Part shown: positions 16,341 to 25,437 of the stretch, in pieces
Numbering within the stretch: the stretch's first letter is position 1
How the letters are laid out: each line of letters opens with the position of its first letter
From: an uncultured Bacteroidales bacterium
GTDB taxonomy: Bacteria > Bacteroidota > Bacteroidia > Bacteroidales > UBA3663
Assembly: GCA_905235375.1 (NCBI GenBank)
Contig: CAJOLH010000026.1
Span: 1-64,000 of the forward strand
Direction of reading: 5' to 3'
DNA: 64,000 nt
Made by a program: the position numbers and the translations under genes
The notes under the pieces: generated by a model
Seen by the model: the letters and a program-made list of their open reading frames with translations, nothing else
Database searches by the model: none
Told to the model about the DNA's origin: nothing

Positions 16341-16373
16341 ATGACCAATCTTCGCCAAGATCGGTCATGCCGC
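16336..16373. other. Long hairpin at the end of array 1
   Basis: An 11-bp perfect stem (GCGGCATGACC / GGTCATGCCGC) encloses an inner ATCTT/AAGAT stem, separated by one mismatch. There is no T run, so it is not a standard terminator. Confidence 0.7.
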
Positions 16374-16482
16374 TGTTGGAGAAGCAAAATTAACAATATG
16401 AATCTGGCTGTTCGTGGACGGAATGGACAGTTTGATGTTAAAAAATAGTTAAATCTTCGGATCCAAAGAATGTATTATTTTG

Positions 16483-16490
16483 TATCTTTG
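16483..16490 (+). promoter_or_regulatory. -7 element upstream of the GLUG-motif gene
   Basis: TATCTTTG lies 33 bp before ATG 16524. No exact TTTG box is seen at about 20 nt upstream. Confidence 0.5.
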
Positions 16491-16523
16491 TCCCCATTAT
16501 TACTGACTAATACGTAACACAAA

Positions 16524-18599
16524 ATGGATATGAACAAGGTTTCAAAGATCTTTTTTTCTTCACTGCTGCTCTTTTTTGTGGCAGGCGTTGTTCCAGCTCT
16601 GGCATACGCAGCATGGGTTGGCAATAGTGCTATTCACGTGAATAGTACATGGTATTATGCTGGCAATAGTGATGTATTTCCTGGAACTCAATGCCCCTCA
16701 TTCAATGATGCAGATCTCGGGTCCTTCTATGGTAGTTTTCTCATATCCGGTCTGTCCCATGTGCGTGATGAAAATAATATTCAATGGGAGGATGGCGCTA
16801 CCATGCAGATGTGTTATAAGTTTGATAATAGCGAGACCTATGAAACCCTTTATTTGACCATTGATAATTCGTCATGGAATTATCCTGATATGGAATTCAA
16901 ATCGGGAGGAAGCAATTTGAATCCTAAACGAATTGATATTTCAGGGCTTTCAGCAGGGCAACATACAATCTCAATTTGGTTCTGTAGTGACGGAGTTTAT
17001 GATAGCAATAATAATGCTAATTATGTCGCCAGATTCAACAAGGTATTTGACGGAGGTGGAACTGAGAACAGCCCATTTACCCTCAGTTCGACAGCTGAAT
17101 TTGAAAGTTTCGCCACCTTGGTAAACGCTGGCTCAATCAGCGTTAATGATGTATATTTCAAGCTGAATGAAGACCTTGACTTTCCGGGTAATACGGGTAA
17201 GTCCTTTACTCCAATTGGAACAGAGAGCCGGCCTTTCAAATTCCATTTTGATGGGAATGGAAAGACCATCAAAGGTGTCGAGCTTGTGGGAACCAATTAT
17301 GTAGGTATTTTTGGCTACATTGATGGGAGTGGTACCGTTGAAAACCTGAAAGTAGAAGATTGCTCTTTCGAAGGGGTTGAGTATGTAGGTGGAATCGCTG
17401 GTAAATCTGAAGGTAAGATCGCTGGTTGTATTTGTAATTCCACTGTCACTGGTGATAATTCTGTTGGAGGTATAGTGGGTTATTTAGATTCAGAAGCTTC
17501 CATGCAAGCTTGCCTCTTTTCAGGTCAGCTGAATGTCGGTGATGGAATCGAGGATAGTAGTGTCGGAGCCCTTATCGGTTATGTCGCTTCGTCAGATGCC
17601 GAAGCTCCAAGACGAAACATAGTTTTGACACAAAATGAAGAGGATTCTAAAGATGGTTCATCACTTAAGAACAATTATTATATCGGTGACTTTACATTCA
17701 ATGGTGCAAATGGGGATGATTTAGAAGAAAATGATGGTGCTGTACGTGGATATGTCTTCTCGGCAAAGCCCAAAACTGAAGCTATTGGGGAAGTAGAATA
17801 TTCATTCAACAATGGCATTACGTGCTACGAGAATGGTCTTCAATATGGTGAAAATTCCTTCGTCATGAGCTTTGTGCCTCTTTACGATAAAGAGAATAAC
17901 GATGGTGTGCTGGAACAACCTAATGAAGAAACAGCAACTGTCAAGCTCGTTGGCCGCACGCTTTACACCGATGGGTATTGGAATACCTTGTGTTTGCCAT
18001 TCTCCCTTAGTAGCCTCGAAGGCACGCCGCTCGAAGACGCCACTGTAAGGACTCTTGAGTCTTCAGCCTTTGACTCAGAGACGGGAACATTGACGTTGAC
18101 TTTTACTGATGAGAATCTGACTTCCATCGAGGCAGGCTGGCCTTACATCGTGAAGTGGCAGAGAGGAGATGAAGAGAGTGAACTGTTGGAGAATATCGTT
18201 GATCCAAAGTTCAGCAATGTTACGATTTCGAATGAACTGAATAATATTTCTACGGACAAAGTCGATTTCATGGGCTGCTTCAACCCAGAGCCATTTGGCC
18301 CAGATCCGAATACCCTCTACCTGGGAGCAAATAACACGCTATATTATCCCAGCGCGTCAATGACAATCAATGCTTTCCGTGCTTACTTCAAGCTGCATCT
18401 TGATGACGAGGACTCTTCCAGCCAGATTAAGACATTCAATCTTAACTTCGGCGACGAGGAGATGGGCATCCAATCTGTTTCTGCTGACTCGAAGGACTTC
18501 GGCGCATGGTATTCACTCGATGGCCGTCGATTGAACGAGAAGCCTGCGGTAAGCGGAATCTACATCCACAATGGCAGCAAGGCAGTGATCAGGTATTGA
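16524..18599 (+). CDS. Secreted GLUG-motif protein with GRRL/IYI C-terminal tail
   Basis: 691 residues with a signal peptide (about 1-29, ending ALAYA). The N-terminal part (about 30-175) is an unassigned beta domain. Then comes a GLUG-type beta-helix: ENSPFTLSSTAEFESFATLV, followed by repeats such as GGIAGKSEGKIAGC and VGGIVGYLDSEASMQAC. The C-terminal half has WNTLCLPFSL and TINAFRAYFKL, shared in type with the protein at 2382-4067, and ends SLDGRRL...SGIYIHNGSKAVIRY, a sorting-like tail. GLUG repeats occur in bacterial surface adhesins and some proteases. No catalytic motif is seen, so an adhesin or surface role is inferred. Confidence 0.75.
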   Translation: MDMNKVSKIFFSSLLLFFVAGVVPALAYAAWVGNSAIHVNSTWYYAGNSDVFPGTQCPSFNDADLGSFYGSFLISGLSHVRDENNIQWEDGATMQMCYKFDNSETYETLYLTIDNSSWNYPDMEFKSGGSNLNPKRIDISGLSAGQHTISIWFCSDGVYDSNNNANYVARFNKVFDGGGTENSPFTLSSTAEFESFATLVNAGSISVNDVYFKLNEDLDFPGNTGKSFTPIGTESRPFKFHFDGNGKTIKGVELVGTNYVGIFGYIDGSGTVENLKVEDCSFEGVEYVGGIAGKSEGKIAGCICNSTVTGDNSVGGIVGYLDSEASMQACLFSGQLNVGDGIEDSSVGALIGYVASSDAEAPRRNIVLTQNEEDSKDGSSLKNNYYIGDFTFNGANGDDLEENDGAVRGYVFSAKPKTEAIGEVEYSFNNGITCYENGLQYGENSFVMSFVPLYDKENNDGVLEQPNEETATVKLVGRTLYTDGYWNTLCLPFSLSSLEGTPLEDATVRTLESSAFDSETGTLTLTFTDENLTSIEAGWPYIVKWQRGDEESELLENIVDPKFSNVTISNELNNISTDKVDFMGCFNPEPFGPDPNTLYLGANNTLYYPSASMTINAFRAYFKLHLDDEDSSSQIKTFNLNFGDEEMGIQSVSADSKDFGAWYSLDGRRLNEKPAVSGIYIHNGSKAVIRY

Positions 18600-18661
18600 G
18601 CAAGATTGTGAATTCGTCGGTTTCGTCAGGTGTGATGGCCTTGTAAATCTTCGCTTCAAAT

Positions 18662-18704
18662 AAAAAGCTGTGTCAAAAGGTTTGTCCTTCGACACAGCTT
18701 TTTT
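18662..18704. terminator. Bidirectional terminator between convergent genes
   Basis: AAAAAGCTGTGTC (18662-18674) pairs with GACACAGCTTTTTT (18691-18704), with T runs on both strands. It serves the GLUG gene (+) and the GH43 gene (-). Confidence 0.9.
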
Positions 18705-18741
18705 TATTTGGCAAGTTCCGCTGATGCGGAAGCTGCAGGGT

Positions 18742-21405
18742 TCATCGGATGATGATCTTCTTACCGTTCACGATGTTGATGCCCTTCTGGAAACCGTTGA
18801 GGCGGCGGCCATCGGGAGCAAAGATGAGGTTCGAATGGTTCGGGTGGTTCGAAGCGTCCATCTGCACATCCTCGATGCCAAGGCTTTCGCCGTTAGGACC
18901 GTCAGGACCGATGTAAGCGGCTTCGGTGACGAAGAAGAGCACTATTTGTGCAGGGCGTGTGCTGATGGTCTTCTTGTAGGAATAATTATAAACGACGCCG
19001 GTCTTGGTGGTAATGGTCGATTTCATTTCGAATGTGCCATTAGAGGCGAGGCTGCACGTCATATCGACCAGCGATCCATCCATGTCGGTCTTGAAGGTGT
19101 TCCAGTTGTAGTTGCTTGTGCAACCTGTGTTCGAGCCGGTGGTGTTGTCCCAGTTGTCGCAGCGTACGCCGAAGTATTCGTTGGTGATGTTGCCATTGCT
19201 GAATGCCGAGCATCCGTAGAGCACCCAGTTCTGCCAGTTCTGTTCACCCTTGGTGTAGTTGTAGAACTTGAAGTTGCATTGTGAACCAGCCTTGAGCGTG
19301 TAAGTCGGCGAGAACGTCTGCCACCAGCCGTTGCTGAAGTCCTTGGCGCCACATTCGGGGAAATAGGTTGGGGTGGATTCTCCATCGACGGTGACAGCGA
19401 AGGCCTTGGTATAGACATAGCCGTCCTTGCGGATGGCGGCAGTCAGTGTGGCCTGGCCGTTGCTGACAATCTTGCCCTCGCTGGTGATGACGTTGGGGTT
19501 GCTCGAAGTCCATTCGATTGTAGCGCCGAGCTTGCCGGAGGGCAGGGTGAGGTCGGCGTTGACTGTGGCGCTGAGGCTAACCTTGTCGAGGGTATATTTG
19601 ATGGCAGCCTTGGCATCGGCCTTGCTGCCCCAAACCTGCAGACCACGGGACTGGTTGGATGTCGAAACATAGCCATTGCTTGAGCTGAGGGCGGTGAAGC
19701 AAAGGGCAGGGATGTCTGTAAAGTCGATGGACTGACGAGTCAGCACACCCTTGAACTCGACTAAGTTGGCACCTGTGCGGACACCCTTGAGCGAGATGTT
19801 GATGTAGCTGGTGCCCTCGACGAGCTGCCATGTGCCAGTGTATTGGCCCGTGACGGTGCCGTCGCTGTTCAGGTGGATAGTGGCGGGCACTTCGTAAGCC
19901 TTGTTGTCGGTGTCCTGGTTGTAGGGATGGGTGATGAGCTGGTAGTCGCCTTCCACTTCGCTGGCGCTATAAAGCTGCGAGGTGGCGATGTCGGCTGTCG
20001 AGACAGTCTCGCCGCTGAATTCGTAAGGAGCTGTGACGAGCCATCCGTCCTCGTTGACAAACATCTGATGGACGCGCACCTGATGTCCCTCGGTGCCGTT
20101 GTTGAAGCGGGTGTGATAGACAAGCAGGGCACGACCCTCATGATCGACGATGGCCGAGTTGTGACCCTGGGCAAGCTCTGCGGTAGGCATGGTGTCCCAC
20201 TGGTAGTTGGAGAGGATCTTTACGCCGATGCAGCGACCGATGTTGCGTCCGTAGTTGAGGATATAGCTGTTGTAGATGGCAGATTGTCCAGCGGCGGTGC
20301 AGCAGTCCTTGTAGGGGCCGTCGGGTTTCTCGCTGCGGAAGACGCGTATCTGGTAGCCACCGTTGGCAACCAGTCCGCCATAGCTCATGAAGAGGTAGTA
20401 GTAGCCGCCAATGTACTCGATATAGGAGGCCTCACCCGAGACGTAGTAGCCGCCGGCAATCTTCTTGCCGAAGTAGGGGTCGCAGGTCATGTCCTTCGAA
20501 GCAATCTGGGAAGTGGAGTTGACGCCGTTGATCTGCAGGGGATAGTTCACGGTGTAGTCGCGCAGACCCGTGTTCTCGTCAAGTTCGATGATGAAGATGC
20601 CACCCGACCACGAGCCGTAGCTCATCCAGAGCTTGCCCTCCTCGTCGTAGAAGACGCAGGGGTCGATGCAGTTGGGGTAATACTGTCCCCAGTTGCTTGA
20701 GACGTTGTATCGGGCGGGGAGGCTGGACTGTTCGCCGATGGCAATCTCCAGGTCGGTGTGCTTGTAGTCCTTCGTGCGGTCGTAGCCATTGTGGTCGTAA
20801 GTGCCCTGGAACCCTGAAAAGACTACGGGACCCTGGTAGATCCACGGACCCTGAGGCGAGTCGGAAGTCATGCAGACGATGACCGAGGCCCAGCGGTCGC
20901 CATTGATGCTCATATACATCAGCCACTTCTTCATCGTCGGGTTGTAGATCACGTCGGGAGCCCACTGGTTGCCCTGGATGTTGAAGCCTTTGTACTGCCA
21001 GTCGTGGGCATTGAAGTTGCCGAAATCGACTTCGGTGCCCTGGTAGTTCTTCACTTTCTTGATGGCGTGCGTATTGTAAGCACTGGAAAAGTTGACGCGA
21101 TTGCCGTTGAGGTCGGCAAAAAGGTTGCAGTTGCTGGTCTCGCCATTGCCGAAAGCGGTCCAGTTCTGGTAGTCGCTGGTGGGGGAGGTGTAGCCTGCAC
21201 CGAGGTGTGAGCCGTAGATGTAGTAGCGTGGAGAGGTCTTCGAATAGTTGATAGTGTCCATGAAGACCGAGGGATCGTGGCAGACGATGCGCTGTCCGTA
21301 GCTCTTGGTGTGATAGGCTCCCACGAGGTCGGCATCGGTGAGGACGGTGTCGGCCAACGTCGGCAGCGCAGCGGCTGAGAGTGCAAGGATTAAGAGATGT
21401 TTCAT
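18742..21405 (-). CDS. GH43 arabinanase-like enzyme with a C-terminal Trp-rich module
   Basis: 887 residues. Start at 21405 (MKHLLILALSAAALPTLAD, signal peptide) rather than the longer frame to 21456. GH43 residues visible: Asp in VCHDPSVF (about 44), Asp in WAPDVIYNP (about 150), and Glu in SGEASYIEY (about 322). A beta domain typical of endo-arabinanases follows, then an Ig-like domain (EWTSSNPNVITSEG), then a Trp-rich module (about 675-835; GWWQTF, QNWVLYG, VRCDNWDN) that matches the three modules of the lipoprotein at 27266-29182, then a GRRL...INIVNGKKIIIR tail. It probably cleaves alpha-1,5-arabinan. It lies 25 bp after GH51. Confidence 0.88.
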   Translation of the reverse strand: MKHLLILALSAAALPTLADTVLTDADLVGAYHTKSYGQRIVCHDPSVFMDTINYSKTSPRYYIYGSHLGAGYTSPTSDYQNWTAFGNGETSNCNLFADLNGNRVNFSSAYNTHAIKKVKNYQGTEVDFGNFNAHDWQYKGFNIQGNQWAPDVIYNPTMKKWLMYMSINGDRWASVIVCMTSDSPQGPWIYQGPVVFSGFQGTYDHNGYDRTKDYKHTDLEIAIGEQSSLPARYNVSSNWGQYYPNCIDPCVFYDEEGKLWMSYGSWSGGIFIIELDENTGLRDYTVNYPLQINGVNSTSQIASKDMTCDPYFGKKIAGGYYVSGEASYIEYIGGYYYLFMSYGGLVANGGYQIRVFRSEKPDGPYKDCCTAAGQSAIYNSYILNYGRNIGRCIGVKILSNYQWDTMPTAELAQGHNSAIVDHEGRALLVYHTRFNNGTEGHQVRVHQMFVNEDGWLVTAPYEFSGETVSTADIATSQLYSASEVEGDYQLITHPYNQDTDNKAYEVPATIHLNSDGTVTGQYTGTWQLVEGTSYINISLKGVRTGANLVEFKGVLTRQSIDFTDIPALCFTALSSSNGYVSTSNQSRGLQVWGSKADAKAAIKYTLDKVSLSATVNADLTLPSGKLGATIEWTSSNPNVITSEGKIVSNGQATLTAAIRKDGYVYTKAFAVTVDGESTPTYFPECGAKDFSNGWWQTFSPTYTLKAGSQCNFKFYNYTKGEQNWQNWVLYGCSAFSNGNITNEYFGVRCDNWDNTTGSNTGCTSNYNWNTFKTDMDGSLVDMTCSLASNGTFEMKSTITTKTGVVYNYSYKKTISTRPAQIVLFFVTEAAYIGPDGPNGESLGIEDVQMDASNHPNHSNLIFAPDGRRLNGFQKGINIVNGKKIIIR

Positions 21406-21430
21406 ATTATATATATGTAATAATTCATTT

Positions 21431-23470
21431 TTATTTCTTGACAATATATACAGCAAAGGTCTTGGCCTTCAGTTTCACGTTGATGACATCGCCATTGGCG
21501 GAGATGCTGCTTTCCTCGGGCACGATTTTCTCGGGTTCGTCGAGCGTGTTGTCGGCATCGAGGTCGTCGCTGTGGAGCAGGATCTGACGGGCAGAGGAGA
21601 TGCCTTCGAGGTCGTTGAAGCGTACGGAAAGCGACTGGTCGAAATTGCTGGTGTTTGCCACCTTGACGATGTATTCGCCGGTTCCCTTGTCAACGACAGC
21701 TGAGGCGAAGAGTCCGTTCTGGTATTCGTCACCAGCCACAACCTTGCCATCGAGGGTGATGGGCAGCACGTTGGTGCCCTTGTGGTGGCAGTAGAGCTGC
21801 TGTACGTAGTAGGACACGGACTTCATCGAGCGGAGACCATCGAACCAAATCATGTCGGGACGCCACTGCCAGCCCTTGACGTGGGCGAAGAGGGGAGCAT
21901 AGGTAGCCATGTGGACGATGTCGGCGTTGCGCTCGATGCCAGTCATGTGGGCGGCTTCGTAGAGGGAGGTCTCGAAGTGATTCCACTTCTTGCCTTTGCC
22001 GTGGCATGCATATTCGCCAGCGAAGACTGCCGGACCCTCACGGTCGTAGTTGTCGTAACGATGGCCGTGGCTGAGGAACCACTCTTCGTTGCGATAATAG
22101 TGCTCGTCGTAAAGATCGACCTTGAGCTCCTTCATGCGAGGCTGCAGGAGGTCAAAGTCCCAGCCTTCGGAGTTGGGACCCGTAGTGCCGATGAGCTTGA
22201 GGTCGGGGTAAGCGGCACGCAGGGCATCGCTGAAGAGCTTGAGGCGAGAGGTGAAGGCAGGATTGTCGCCGCCATGTGCCTCGTCATAGTCCCACTGCTC
22301 GTTGCCTACGCCCAGATAATGGAGGTTGAAGGGTTCGGGATGCCCCATTTCGGCGCGAACCTTGCCCCACTTGGTGTCAGCCGAACCATTGGCAAACTCC
22401 ACGAGGTCGAGCGCGTCCTGGATGTAGGGCTTGAGGTCGCGGAGAGCCACATGCACCTTGGCCTCGTCCTTGATCTCATTCTGGAACTGGCAGGCCAGAC
22501 CGCAGCTGATGACGGGCAGCGGCTCGCAGCCGAAGTCCTCGCAAAGCTGGAAGAACTCGAAGAATCCGAGACCGTACGACTGGTGATAGTCGGGATAGAG
22601 GCGATGGGGGAAGGTGTTCTCCCAGCGGTTCTCGTTGATGGGACGGTTCTCGACGGGGCCTACGGAGTTCTTCCACTGGTAGCGCTGCTCAAGGTTGGTA
22701 CCTTCGACGATGCAGCCGCCCGGGAAGCGGAACACACCGGGCTTCAGGTCGCAGAGCGCTTGGGCAAGGTCGGCACGCATTCCGTTCTCACGTCCTTTCC
22801 AAGTGTCCTTCGGGAACATCGAGATATGTTCGAGGTCGGTAGCCACAATAGGCTCCTTCTCGTCGAAGCCGCGCAGGAAGATGCGGAAGGCGAGGTCGTC
22901 GGCGGTCACCTTGGCGGTGATTTCGGTGGAGTATTTCTTCCACTCCTTGCCCTCCACGTCAATGCGGGCAGAGGCGGTCTCCTGGGTCTCGCCCATCGAG
23001 TCGTTGTCGGTAAGCCAGATGAGCAGGGTGCTCTTTCCTCCGTTTGGGCAACGTGCCCATAGACTGATGCGATAGGTGGCGTCGGCTTTGGTGGCAATGC
23101 CGAAGAATCCTTCGTTTTCGATGCCGGTGCGCTTGTGGGGATGGCCTGGATCGGAAAGACGTACGTAATGCGGATTGCGCTTGAACGGACCGTCGTTGCG
23201 CACCTCGACCTTGCCGAAAGCCTGCCAGCCCATCAGGGCTTGGGGAAATTCGAACGAACGGTTCTTGATCATTTCGGCGTAAAGACCGCCGTCGGCAGCG
23301 TAATTGATGTCCTCGAAGAAGATGCCATACATCGTGTTCTTGATTTCTGCGCCCGGCTGATTGGCCTCGACCAGCAATTCGCTGATAGGCTCGGCAGGCT
23401 GATTGTCACAAGAAGCGAGTGTCATTGCCCCAAGGGCCAGGACGGCAAAAGAAGCAAAATTAGTTTTCAT
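21431..23470 (-). CDS. GH51 alpha-L-arabinofuranosidase, lipoprotein
   Basis: 679 residues. The signal ends in lipobox LASC near residue 20, so it is probably a surface or periplasmic lipoprotein. The GH51 acid/base is in GVGNEQWDYDE (near 390) and the nucleophile in VFAGEYACHG (near 485). The C-terminal beta domain typical of the family is present. It releases terminal arabinofuranose from arabinan or arabinoxylan side chains and complements the GH43 enzyme downstream in the same operon. The promoter lies at about 23551. Confidence 0.92.
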   Translation of the reverse strand: MKTNFASFAVLALGAMTLASCDNQPAEPISELLVEANQPGAEIKNTMYGIFFEDINYAADGGLYAEMIKNRSFEFPQALMGWQAFGKVEVRNDGPFKRNPHYVRLSDPGHPHKRTGIENEGFFGIATKADATYRISLWARCPNGGKSTLLIWLTDNDSMGETQETASARIDVEGKEWKKYSTEITAKVTADDLAFRIFLRGFDEKEPIVATDLEHISMFPKDTWKGRENGMRADLAQALCDLKPGVFRFPGGCIVEGTNLEQRYQWKNSVGPVENRPINENRWENTFPHRLYPDYHQSYGLGFFEFFQLCEDFGCEPLPVISCGLACQFQNEIKDEAKVHVALRDLKPYIQDALDLVEFANGSADTKWGKVRAEMGHPEPFNLHYLGVGNEQWDYDEAHGGDNPAFTSRLKLFSDALRAAYPDLKLIGTTGPNSEGWDFDLLQPRMKELKVDLYDEHYYRNEEWFLSHGHRYDNYDREGPAVFAGEYACHGKGKKWNHFETSLYEAAHMTGIERNADIVHMATYAPLFAHVKGWQWRPDMIWFDGLRSMKSVSYYVQQLYCHHKGTNVLPITLDGKVVAGDEYQNGLFASAVVDKGTGEYIVKVANTSNFDQSLSVRFNDLEGISSARQILLHSDDLDADNTLDEPEKIVPEESSISANGDVINVKLKAKTFAVYIVKK

Positions 23471-23550
23471 TGTGCTTTTTTGGAATTTAATGTGCGTGAT
23501 ATTTTTTAGTATGATGTTTCGTGCTCAACCTTTTCGGTGAATTGTCGATG

Positions 23551-23558
23551 CAAAGATA
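23551..23558 (-). promoter_or_regulatory. -7 element of the GH51-GH43 operon
   Basis: TATCTTTG on the minus strand, about 80 bp before the GH51 start. A -33 box is not clear. The rest of 23471-23664 holds no recognised feature. Confidence 0.45.
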
Positions 23559-23664
23559 ATGTTTTTTGGGGGAATTCTAATAAAAATTCACTGAGAAAAT
23601 GCTGTTTTGAAGTCAAATAGTTGAATTATCAGCTGTTGGTTCGGCAGATGTTGATCTCCTTGGT

Positions 23665-25395
23665 ATGTTTGGCGTTGAGAGCAAGAACCACAAACTGAGC
23701 TATAAGATCAACCTTTCCTACAGCAAGACGCATGCACAGGACAAGACCTGGGTGGCCGCATGGATCCAAAGTAATCGTGTCTATCTTGACAAGAGCAATG
23801 AACGTCTTACGAAAAACAGCCGCACCTATTCGGATGCACTGATCGAGAACACGTTGACCTATGACGGCACTTTCGGACTCAACCACGTCAACCTCGTGGT
23901 CGGCCAAACCTACGAGGAGGAGAACACCAATGAGCTGAACAGCTGGGGCGTGAATCTCTCGGAGCCATATTTCCTACAGATTCAGAATGCAGGAACGCGC
24001 GATGGTTCGTCGTACGAGTACAAGCATGCCCTCGCTTCCTACATTGCCCGTCTGAATTATGACTATGACGGACGTTATCTGATTTCGGCCATTGTGCGTC
24101 GTGACGGCAGCTCGCGCCTAAAGAAGGACAACCGCTGGGACACCTTCCCCTCGGTTTCAGTCGGCTGGCGTATCGACCGCGAGCCTTGGTTCAAGGTCAG
24201 CAAGAACCTCATCAACCTCCTGAAGCTCCGTGGCAGTTACGGTGTGCTCGGCAACGAGAACATCGGCGAGTATCAGTACCAGGCCACCATGCGTCGTAAG
24301 AACATGACCTATAACTTCGGCAATGTTCCCGTGCTGGGTTCAGCGTTGACCACTTTCGTCAACGAGAACATCGCCTGGGAGAAGAAGAAGACTTCCAATG
24401 CCGGCATCGACATTGCCATGTTCAACAACCGCATCGAGTTTACTGCCGAGTGGTATAAGAACGTCAGCGAGGATCTGCTCTACAATGTTCCCGTTCCTGC
24501 CAATGGAGGCTTTGCCAACACGAGTGTGACGATGAATGCTGCTTCGATGGAAAACAGCGGTCTTGAGTTCTCGCTCACCTACCGCAACCACGACCATCCG
24601 TTGAAGTATGACATCAGTGCCAACCTGAGCACTCTGAAGAATGAGGTGACTTCTCTCGGATTCGGCACCGATAAGTTTATCACGGGTGCCTATGCCACCT
24701 ATGTGGGTGAGGAGATTGGTAAGTTCTACGGATGGGTCTATGAAGGCATAGCCCGCACCCAGGAAGAACTTGATGCGCACAACGCTGTGGCTCGTCAAGA
24801 CGGTGCCAACGTGGGCGACTGCCTCTATAAGGACCTGAACGGTGACGGCATCGTGAACGGTGACGACCAGACCGTGCTTGGCAGCGGACTGCCAAAGATC
24901 AATTTCGGTTTGAGCGTTCATCTGGATTACAAGCGTGTGGATCTCAGCATCTCGACGTTCGGTGCTCTTGATTATCACGTGTCGGACGACATCTACAATA
25001 GCCTCAACTCCTGCTATAACTACAGTAACAAGTCGGTGGATATGCTCGATGCCAACCGTTGGGAAGGTTCGACCTACGTTTCTGACGTTCCTCGCACTTA
25101 CCTTTCGAACAACGCTTCACTGGCTTGGAACGACCTCTTCAGCGATCGCAAGATCCAGAATGCTGCCTATTGGAAGATTGCAAACATTGAGCTTGGTTTC
25201 AACATGCCCGACAAGTGGTTCGGCGGTTATGTCACTGGTGTGCGCGTCTATGCTTCTGCCCAGAACCTCTACACTTTCACGGGCTATCATGGCTATAATG
25301 TCGATTACGCTGGCGGCACCTTCACTCCGGGCTACAACTTCTGTTCGTTCCCAACGCCTCGTACGTTTATGGGTGGAATCCTCTTCTCATTCTAA
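23665..25395 (+). pseudogene. 5'-truncated SusC/RagA-type TonB-dependent receptor
   Basis: The frame (open from 23611, first ATG at 23665) encodes only about 576 residues of a SusC protein, which normally has about 1000. It keeps the outer half of the beta-barrel (RYLISAIVRRDGSSRLKKDNRWDTFPS split across strands, LKLRGSYGVLGNENIGEYQY, DLNGDGIVNGDDQTVLGSGLPK, final FMGGILFSF). Signal peptide, CarboxypepD-like domain, TonB box, plug and early strands are missing, so it cannot be exported or transport as it stands. Either a real deletion next to the GH51 promoter or an assembly join within multicopy susC genes. It is followed 42 bp later by susD. Confidence 0.8.
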
Positions 25396-25437
25396 TCCTT
25401 TCATGCCACAGAATGAATCATCAAATATTAGAAGAAT

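Noticed and set aside
15784-16344. A 186-residue reading frame through array 1, with VQFAKVNW-type repeats
   Set aside because: It starts inside the metallopeptidase gene in another frame, crosses a terminator, and stays open only because of the period.
23665-25395. A complete, functional TonB-dependent receptor gene
   Set aside because: Signal peptide, plug domain and early barrel are missing; the length is little more than half of a SusC.
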